Origin: DATARH01 sp035550515 | GTDB taxonomy: Bacteria > Pseudomonadota > Alphaproteobacteria > ATCC43930 > CGMCC-115725 | Reading direction: 5' to 3' | Length of the DNA stretch: 64,000 bases | NCBI GenBank assembly: GCA_035550515.1 | Contig: DASZOZ010000033.1 | Span: forward strand, 1 to 64,000 | In this document: positions 59,440 to 64,000 of the stretch, piece after piece | Layout of the letters: each line of letters starts with the position of its first letter | How positions within the stretch are numbered: position 1 is the stretch's first letter | Translations under genes and position numbers: made by a program | Notes under the pieces: generated by a model | Seen by the model: only the letters and a program-made list of their open reading frames with translations | Database searches by the model: none | Told to the model about the DNA's origin: nothing

Positions 59440-59921
59440 GGCGTCTCCAGCGGTTCGGGGTACCAGTCGTCTGCGAGGATTTGGTCGAGCGTGTAGGGAC
59501 ACTCGTCGGGCATCCGATCCGCCGCCCGGCGCTCGCGGTATCGCTCCAATCCCAGTCCGGCCTGCTTGCGAGCCGCGCGATAAAGTCGCCCGAGCTCATT
59601 CCCAACATCCGCTCTCAACGTCGCGGTCAAGTCGTCTTCCAACGTGGTGCGCGCATCGACAATCGATGCCATCCAATCAGCACGTGGTTCTTGTGCCGGC
59701 GAGTATTGCAGTTTCAAGAAGTGCTCGACGATTCGCCGTACCTGGCTGCGAACCGCATTGCGTACGCTCTTGCCCAAATCCTCGATCTCCTCGGCGACAT
59801 GCTCGCGGTCGAAGCGGTTGTCGGCGACCGGCATCGCGCGCAGCACGGCGGCCTGGTGCTGGGTCCAGGCGTAGAAATCGTCGTCGTAATCGGGGGTCTT
59901 GGGGTTGGGTCCGTCGGGCAT
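59436..59921 (-). CDS. DUF29 family protein
   Basis: A 161-residue protein of the DUF29 family common in cyanobacteria and proteobacteria. The family pattern is visible as YDDDFYAWTQHQAAVLRAMP, HVAEEIEDLGKSVRNAVRSQ and VEHFLKLQYSP. Helical, no signal peptide. Function unknown. Its TGA overlaps the ATG of the PuuE-like gene by four bases, an unusual direct coupling between a DUF29 protein and a deacetylase-fold enzyme. ATG at 59921 is the first good start. A 27-bp gap separates it from the aminotransferase stop. Confidence 0.85.
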   Translation of the reverse strand: MPDGPNPKTPDYDDDFYAWTQHQAAVLRAMPVADNRFDREHVAEEIEDLGKSVRNAVRSQVRRIVEHFLKLQYSPAQEPRADWMASIVDARTTLEDDLTATLRADVGNELGRLYRAARKQAGLGLERYRERRAADRMPDECPYTLDQILADDWYPEPLETP

Positions 59922-59948
59922 CGTCGGCGCCTCAGCAACGCGGCGCGA

Positions 59949-61118
59949 TCATACGCCGAATTCACGCATCAGGCCGCGGCCGATCGCGGCCAGCGGCTGG
60001 TAGTCGCGGAGCTCGTTGTAAATCTGCGCCGAGACGCGCAGCCACACCGCGCCGTCGATCACCATGACGCCGGCGCTGACGCCATGGGCCTCGCGGAGAT
60101 GCCGCGCCACGCGCCGCGCCGCGCTACGGTCGGCGGCGCCGACGCCGGGCAGGCGCACCGAGGCCATCGCCGCGCGGAATTGCGGCGCGGCGGCGACCTC
60201 GCTGTTCCAGGCGTCGCGCCACATCTCGGCGGCGTCGCGCGCCAGCGCGTCGTTATGGGCACGCACTGCCTCGGCGCCGAGGCCGGCGAGATAGTCGAGC
60301 GCTTCCGGTACGGCGAGCCAGGGCGAGCTGTCGCGGGTGCCGCTGAAGTCGAACTCGGCGGCGAAGCCATGCCCGAGGTTGTGCGAGATCGCCACCGGGT
60401 GCAGCGCCGCCTGCCGCTCCGGCGCGCACCAGATCACCGCGGTGCCGCGCGCCGCAAAGGCCCATTTGTGCAGGTTGGCGACGTAGTAGTCGACCCCGAG
60501 CGCGGGCACGTCGAGCGCGATCTGTCCCGGCGCGTGGGCGCCGTCGACCGCTACGGGCACAGCTCGCGCGCGGCATAATGCGGCCATTTCGCGGATCGGG
60601 AACACGACCGCGCCCGCCGAGCTGATGTGGTCGAAACAAGCGAGCCGCGTGCGCGGCCCGAGCGCCGCGGCGAGCGCGCCGAGCAGCGGCTCGGGATCGA
60701 TGAACGGCACCGGCACCGGCACGGTGACGACCCGCGCACCGGCGCGCTCTGCGTAATGGCGCAGCGTGTTGCCGACCGCATTGTAGACCTGCGACAGGCA
60801 GAGCAACTCGTCGCCGGGTTCAAGCTTCAGCGAAGCGATGACCGCACTGGTGCCTTGTGTCGCGTTTTCGAGAAAGGCCCAGTCGTCGCCGCGTCCACCG
60901 AGAAACCGCGCGACCCGCTCCGCCGCGGCCCGTGTCGCGCCCGGCAGCACGTCGCGGTAGAAGCTCGTGGGATCGGCCTCCATGCGCTCGCGCCATGCTT
61001 GCGCGGCATCCGTCACCACGCGCGGCGCGGCGCCGTAGCTGCCGTGGTTGAGATGGGCGACCCCGTCGGCGAGCGAGAAATCCCCCAGCCTCGCATGGCC
61101 GAAATCCGGGAAGTTCAC
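59949..61118 (-). CDS. Class V aminotransferase-fold PLP enzyme (isopenicillin-N-epimerase-like)
   Basis: A 389-residue PLP enzyme. The N-terminal DGVAHLNHGSYGAAPRVV is the opening of the isopenicillin N epimerase/cysteine-desulfurase-like group; the PLP Lys is in DYYVANLHKWAFAARGTA; and HGSYGA and the SAQIYN end also fit. Reactions in this group include racemisation, desulfuration and transamination. GTG 61118 overlaps the stop of the VOC gene (GTGA), so they are coupled. The longer frame above it reads through that gene and is rejected. Substrate unknown. Confidence 0.85.
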   Translation of the reverse strand: MNFPDFGHARLGDFSLADGVAHLNHGSYGAAPRVVTDAAQAWRERMEADPTSFYRDVLPGATRAAAERVARFLGGRGDDWAFLENATQGTSAVIASLKLEPGDELLCLSQVYNAVGNTLRHYAERAGARVVTVPVPVPFIDPEPLLGALAAALGPRTRLACFDHISSAGAVVFPIREMAALCRARAVPVAVDGAHAPGQIALDVPALGVDYYVANLHKWAFAARGTAVIWCAPERQAALHPVAISHNLGHGFAAEFDFSGTRDSSPWLAVPEALDYLAGLGAEAVRAHNDALARDAAEMWRDAWNSEVAAAPQFRAAMASVRLPGVGAADRSAARRVARHLREAHGVSAGVMVIDGAVWLRVSAQIYNELRDYQPLAAIGRGLMREFGV

Positions 61119-61663
61119 CGCTGCTCCGCCGCGAAACGCCGGCTGAACGCCTCCTGCCAGGTCTCGGTCGAGGTAAAGCCGGGGAGCTTGCTGGCATCGG
61201 TCCGCGTCGCTTCCTTGAGCGCGGCGTCGTCCTGGTCGTAATCCACGTCGAAGCGGCAGGGCTGCGTCGCGTGCCACGGTGTCTGGGTGAACACCTCGAT
61301 CCGGTTGTTCTCGGGGTCGCGGAAATAGACCGACCAGGTATTGCCGTGGCTCACCGGCTCGGGCTTGGTGGAGGGCAGGGCGCGGACCTTCTCGTAGACG
61401 CGGCGTACCTCGTCGAGGCTGTCGACGCGGAACGCGACATGGCCGATGCCGCCGCCCTGGTCGGTCACGTCGCTCGGGATCAGCACGATCTGGTGGTGTT
61501 CGTCGGGGCTGTGGCTGAGGAAGATCAGCTCGCGCCCGGCCGCCGGCCCGGCCGTCAGCAGCCCGCGGTCGCTGACGATAAACCCCATGACCTCGGTATA
61601 GAACTGCTCCATCGCCTTCTGGTCGTGGGCGCGGATCTCAAAATGGCTGACGGTGTAGCTCAT
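61115..61663 (-). CDS. VOC-family protein (extradiol dioxygenase/glyoxalase-like)
   Basis: A 182-residue vicinal-oxygen-chelate protein. It opens SYTVSHFEIRAHDQKAMEQF with one potential metal His, has GGGIGHVAFRVDSLDEV with a second His, and NTWSVYFRDPENNRIEVFTQ with the Glu ligand. These positions (H, H, E) match metal sites of glyoxalase and catechol-2,3-dioxygenase relatives. The C-terminal 50 residues are an extra helix-rich tail. Its stop overlaps the start of the aminotransferase gene. It may handle an aromatic or dicarbonyl intermediate. Confidence 0.85.
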   Translation of the reverse strand: MSYTVSHFEIRAHDQKAMEQFYTEVMGFIVSDRGLLTAGPAAGRELIFLSHSPDEHHQIVLIPSDVTDQGGGIGHVAFRVDSLDEVRRVYEKVRALPSTKPEPVSHGNTWSVYFRDPENNRIEVFTQTPWHATQPCRFDVDYDQDDAALKEATRTDASKLPGFTSTETWQEAFSRRFAAEQR

Positions 61664-61781
61664 GGTTTCGTCCTCCCGGCATCGGTCCGATGATGCCCCC
61701 GTCCTCGGCGGCGGAAAAGCCCTTGCGGCGGGCCGCCGCTGCCGTTAAGGCGGTGCAGCTTCATGCCACCGGAGATCACCG

Positions 61782-62489
61782 ATGCCCAGCTTCCCGAGCG
61801 CCGCCAGCCTCAAAGCCCTCACCCAGTGGGACACGCCGACGATCTGCAACGCGTTGGAACTGACCAACCCGGAGCGCCGCGCCTTCGGCTTCACCCGCCG
61901 GCCGGTGGTCGCGGCCTTCCCCGAGATGAAGCCGGTCGTCGCCTTCGCGCGCACCGCCCTGATCCGCTCACGCGAGCCGAACCAGCGCGAGCGCGAGAGC
62001 GCCGCCAAGATGCGCATCGGCTATTACGAGCACATCGCCGCGCAGCCGATGCCGTCGATCGCGGTGATCCAGGACATCGATGCGCCGGACACCGGGTTCG
62101 GTGCGTTCTGGGGCGAAGTGCAGACCCATGTCCATGCCGGGCTCGGCTGCGCCGGGGTGATCACCGACGGTTCGGTGCGCGACCTCGACGCGATGGCGCC
62201 CCATTTCGTCGTGCTCGCCGGCTCGATCATGCCGAGCCACGCGCATGTCCATCTGGTGGATTTCGGCGGCACCGTCAGTGTTTTCGGCATGGTGGTGTCG
62301 GCCAACGACATCATCCATTGCGACCGCCACGGCGCGGTGGTGGTGCCGCATGACGCGGTCGACAAGATCCCGGCGGCGGTCGACCTGCTGACCCGGCGCG
62401 AGAAGGTCGTCATCGAAGCCTCGAAGCGGCCCGGTTTCTCGATCGAAGACCTTCGCCGCGCCTTTGCCGAGCAGAGCGAGATCCACTGA
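61782..62489 (+). CDS. RraA-like aldolase/regulator family protein
   Basis: A 235-residue member of the RraA/HMG-aldolase family. It has ALTQWDTPTICNALELTNPE at the start, GAFWGEVQTHVHAGLGCAGV then ITDGSVRDLDAM, the conserved V-x-D-G-x-x-R-D metal site, and VDFGGTVSVFGMVVSANDII. Such proteins either cleave 4-hydroxy-4-methyl-2-oxoglutarate-type acids or, as in E. coli RraA, bind RNase E. Given the catabolic neighbourhood, an aldolase or decarboxylase role is preferred. GGAG precedes ATG 61782. Divergent from the VOC gene. Confidence 0.87.
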   Translation: MPSFPSAASLKALTQWDTPTICNALELTNPERRAFGFTRRPVVAAFPEMKPVVAFARTALIRSREPNQRERESAAKMRIGYYEHIAAQPMPSIAVIQDIDAPDTGFGAFWGEVQTHVHAGLGCAGVITDGSVRDLDAMAPHFVVLAGSIMPSHAHVHLVDFGGTVSVFGMVVSANDIIHCDRHGAVVVPHDAVDKIPAAVDLLTRREKVVIEASKRPGFSIEDLRRAFAEQSEIH

Positions 62490-62521
62490 AGCAATCGCGT
62501 GCCGGTGAAGCCGCGTGCCAC

Positions 62522-62968
62522 CTATCGCGGCGCGCCGGTGTCGAGCGTGCTGGTCGATTTGGTCGGCGAACCGCCCGGCTCGTGCGACATCGACCGGGTG
62601 CGGGAGATCACGTCACCCTGATGCACGCGGGTATGGGTCATCGAATGGCTCCATGTCCCTCCCGCCTGGGCCTTGTCGTTCGCCATGCCGTGCAGATTGT
62701 CGGCGTTGCCGTTGACGTTACTCTTGCTCATGTCGTGCGTCCCGCCCGCGGCGCTGCCGCCGGCGCCGAGCGCCGAATCGGTGCCGGACGGGCTGGTTGA
62801 CGTCGCGCCCAGGCCGAGCGACGAGGCCGAGGTGCCGCCGGCTGCCGCGCTGCCGCCGGTCCCGCCGGCGGCGGATCCGAGGGCCGTCGGCGGCGCCGCG
62901 CCGGCAAGCCCGGCCGAGGCGCCCAGCGCGGCGGCCAGCGCGGCCGAGAAGATCGTGGTTCGGGTCAT
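62522..62968 (-). CDS. Secreted Gly/Ser/Thr-rich protein 1
   Basis: A 148-residue protein. Signal peptide MTRTTIFSAALAAALGASAG ends near Ala-Gly-Ala (residue 26). The mature part is low-complexity: ALGSAAGGTGGSAAAGGTS, LGLGATSTSPSGTDSALGAG and similar, then a Met/His/Asn-rich middle (HDMSKSNVNGNADNLHGMAN) and an Arg/Ser-rich end. No enzymatic motif. It is the last of three minus-strand genes encoding similar secreted proteins, with seven bases to the next. Function unknown; a surface or matrix role is possible. Confidence 0.72.
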   Translation of the reverse strand: MTRTTIFSAALAAALGASAGLAGAAPPTALGSAAGGTGGSAAAGGTSASSLGLGATSTSPSGTDSALGAGGSAAGGTHDMSKSNVNGNADNLHGMANDKAQAGGTWSHSMTHTRVHQGDVISRTRSMSHEPGGSPTKSTSTLDTGAPR

Positions 62969-62975
62969 CGCAACC

Positions 62976-63335
62976 TCACTTCCTGCTGCCGGGATCGACA
63001 TAGATCGTGCAATCGCCGTTGCTCGACATCACCGTGGTCGCATTGCGCCCGTTGCTGGCGGTTCCCGCCGTGGCGACGCCGCCGCTGCCGCTGCCGGAAT
63101 AGACGGTGACGCCGTTGCCGCCGCTGGTGGAGGCGGAGACATGCCCGCCGCCGGCGGTGACCGTCGATGACAGCGCCCCGGAGGGCGTGCCGCCCTTGCG
63201 CTCGACCACCTTGCAGCCGTTGGGGTTGGCGACGCTGGGATTGTTGACGCTCCTGGGTTCGGCGAAGGCCGGCGTTTGCGCCAAGGCCATGACACCGAGC
63301 CCCAACGCCGCAAGCAAAATCATTTGTCGCTTCAT
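62976..63335 (-). CDS. Secreted Gly/Ser-rich protein 2
   Basis: A 119-residue protein. The signal peptide is MKRQMILLAALGLGVMALAQ then TPAFA, cleaved after Ala-Phe-Ala (residue 25). The mature region has SVNNPSVANPNGCKVVERKG, then a Gly/Ser/Thr-rich middle, and ends DCTIYVDPGSRK. Two Cys residues, Cys40 and Cys110, are widely spaced and may form a disulfide across the flexible region. ATG 63335 starts the signal directly; the longer frame lacks one. Same-strand neighbour of the two other repeat-rich genes. Confidence 0.72.
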   Translation of the reverse strand: MKRQMILLAALGLGVMALAQTPAFAEPRSVNNPSVANPNGCKVVERKGGTPSGALSSTVTAGGGHVSASTSGGNGVTVYSGSGSGGVATAGTASNGRNATTVMSSNGDCTIYVDPGSRK

Positions 63336-63408
63336 GGAGGGCCCATCCTTCAGAAAAGGAAGGCGCGGCCCACCGAGGGGCCGCGCTTCCGTCCGTGCCG
63401 GTACCGGT

Positions 63409-63981
63409 CTAGTAGCGGCCGCGATCGCCCTGGCGGTCGTGGTCGCGGTCATGACGGCCGCGGTTCATGTGCTGGTTGTCCATGTCGCGGCCCGTATTGC
63501 CGGCCGAGGACCCGCCGGTGCCCATGGCGGCATTGGTCGCGCCGTGGCCCGCGCTCGCCCCACCGGTCCCCAGCGTCGAGGCCGAGCCGCTGCCGTAACG
63601 GCCGCCGCCCGCCGACGAGCCGCCGGTGCCCAACGCCGCGCCGGTCGAGCCGTGCCCGGCGCTCGCCGCGCCGGTGCCCAGGGTCGAGGCGGAGCCGCTG
63701 CCCGTGCCGCCATATCCGGCCGCCGACCCGCCCGTGCCCAGCGCGGTGCTGGCCGAGCCGTTGCCGGCGGTCGCGGCGCCGGTGCCCAAGGTCGAGGCGC
63801 TGCCCGACCCGGTGCCGCCGGCCGAGGAGCCGCCGGTGCCGATGGCCGTGCCGACCGAGCCGCCGCCCGCCGACGAACCCCCGGCGCCGACGGTCGAGCT
63901 GGACTGCGCCAAAGCCAGCGTCGCGGTGCCGGCCAGCAGACTCGCGGCGAGGGCCGCCATACGCAATTTCTCTGACAACAT
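63409..63981 (-). CDS. Secreted Gly/Ser/Thr-repeat protein 3
   Basis: A 190-residue protein with signal peptide MLSEKLRMAALAASLLAGTA up to about Ala-Leu-Ala (residue 25). The centre is three repeats of 34-36 residues at about 48-81, 82-117 and 118-153, each built from GTGGSSAGG, a GSGSASTLGTG block and AGxGSxxxAL, with a fourth partial copy. The last 28 residues switch to a His/Arg/Asp-rich tail (NQHMNRGRHDRDHDRQGDRG). ATG 63981 is near the window end, so an upstream operon partner may be missing. Looks like a flexible surface or matrix protein with a metal-binding tail (inference). Confidence 0.75.
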   Translation of the reverse strand: MLSEKLRMAALAASLLAGTATLALAQSSSTVGAGGSSAGGGSVGTAIGTGGSSAGGTGSGSASTLGTGAATAGNGSASTALGTGGSAAGYGGTGSGSASTLGTGAASAGHGSTGAALGTGGSSAGGGRYGSGSASTLGTGGASAGHGATNAAMGTGGSSAGNTGRDMDNQHMNRGRHDRDHDRQGDRGRY

Positions 63982-64000
63982 AGTATTACTCCATTTTCCT

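Noticed and set aside
1..64000. tRNA, rRNA, prophage or insertion sequence
   Set aside because: No cloverleaf, rRNA core, transposase or integrase sequence was recognised on either strand.

Overview
The window is about 64 kb of very GC-rich, densely packed bacterial chromosome. Gene types point to an alphaproteobacterium of the Hyphomicrobiales/Rhodospirillales range: a thrB-rnhA pair with APH-type homoserine kinase, a Gly-rich N-terminal extension on a cold-shock protein, dispersed 'GTCATGGCCGGGCTTG'-type palindromes, and many LLM monooxygenases, CoA-transferases and COG2159 amidohydrolases. No rRNA, tRNA, CRISPR array, phage or insertion sequence was seen. The genus cannot be fixed from the sequence alone.

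Layout. 1-8.2 kb: a partial cold-shock gene, then a minus-strand catabolic block (thioesterase, MetE-like protein, amidohydrolase, Rieske oxygenase, MFS exporter, TauD-type dioxygenase, NtaA-type LLM monooxygenase). 8.4-12.1 kb: a D-Ala-D-Ala-ligase-like gene divergent from an alpha/beta hydrolase and a membrane-anchored MurF-like ligase. 12.1-18.8 kb: minus-strand methyltransferase, GST, CaiB/BaiF CoA-transferase, M20 amidohydrolase, TauE permease and an acetolactate-synthase-like ThDP enzyme. 18.9-32.7 kb: a mostly plus-strand catabolic region with an MFS carrier, an LLM monooxygenase, an alpha/beta hydrolase, a 6-oxocamphor-hydrolase-like C-C hydrolase, a lactonase-type amidohydrolase, two acyl-CoA dehydrogenases, an ADP-forming acyl-CoA synthetase, a crotonase and an orphan molybdenum hydroxylase large subunit. 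Together these could oxidise an alicyclic ketone, open the ring and feed acyl-CoA breakdown.

32.8-46.9 kb is more housekeeping: SGNH hydrolase, orphan metal-siderophore binding protein, 1-Cys peroxiredoxin, a complete glycine cleavage operon (gcvT-gcvH-gcvPA-gcvPB) behind a tandem glycine riboswitch, a lipoprotein, a dual CDGSH protein, thrB, rnhA and the potassium transporter Kup. 47-62.5 kb returns to accessory catabolism: three more COG2159 amidohydrolases (two close paralogues), SDR, F420/FMN-type LLM enzyme, ICMT-like methyltransferase, FAH-family hydratase, CobW GTPase, PuuE-like deacetylase, class V aminotransferase, VOC and RraA proteins. Two toxin-antitoxin loci lie here, each with an intact antitoxin and a frameshifted toxin. 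The last 1.5 kb encodes three small secreted Gly/Ser/Thr-rich proteins.

The most unusual pattern is at the DNA level. Short tandem duplications (15-17 bp, and one 47-bp array) sit exactly on the stop codons of five gene ends, while the one comparable duplication found inside a gene is 18 bp and keeps the frame. The most promising biological system is the alicyclic ring-opening region around 18.9-32.7 kb, followed by the Ddl/hydrolase/membrane-MurF trio.
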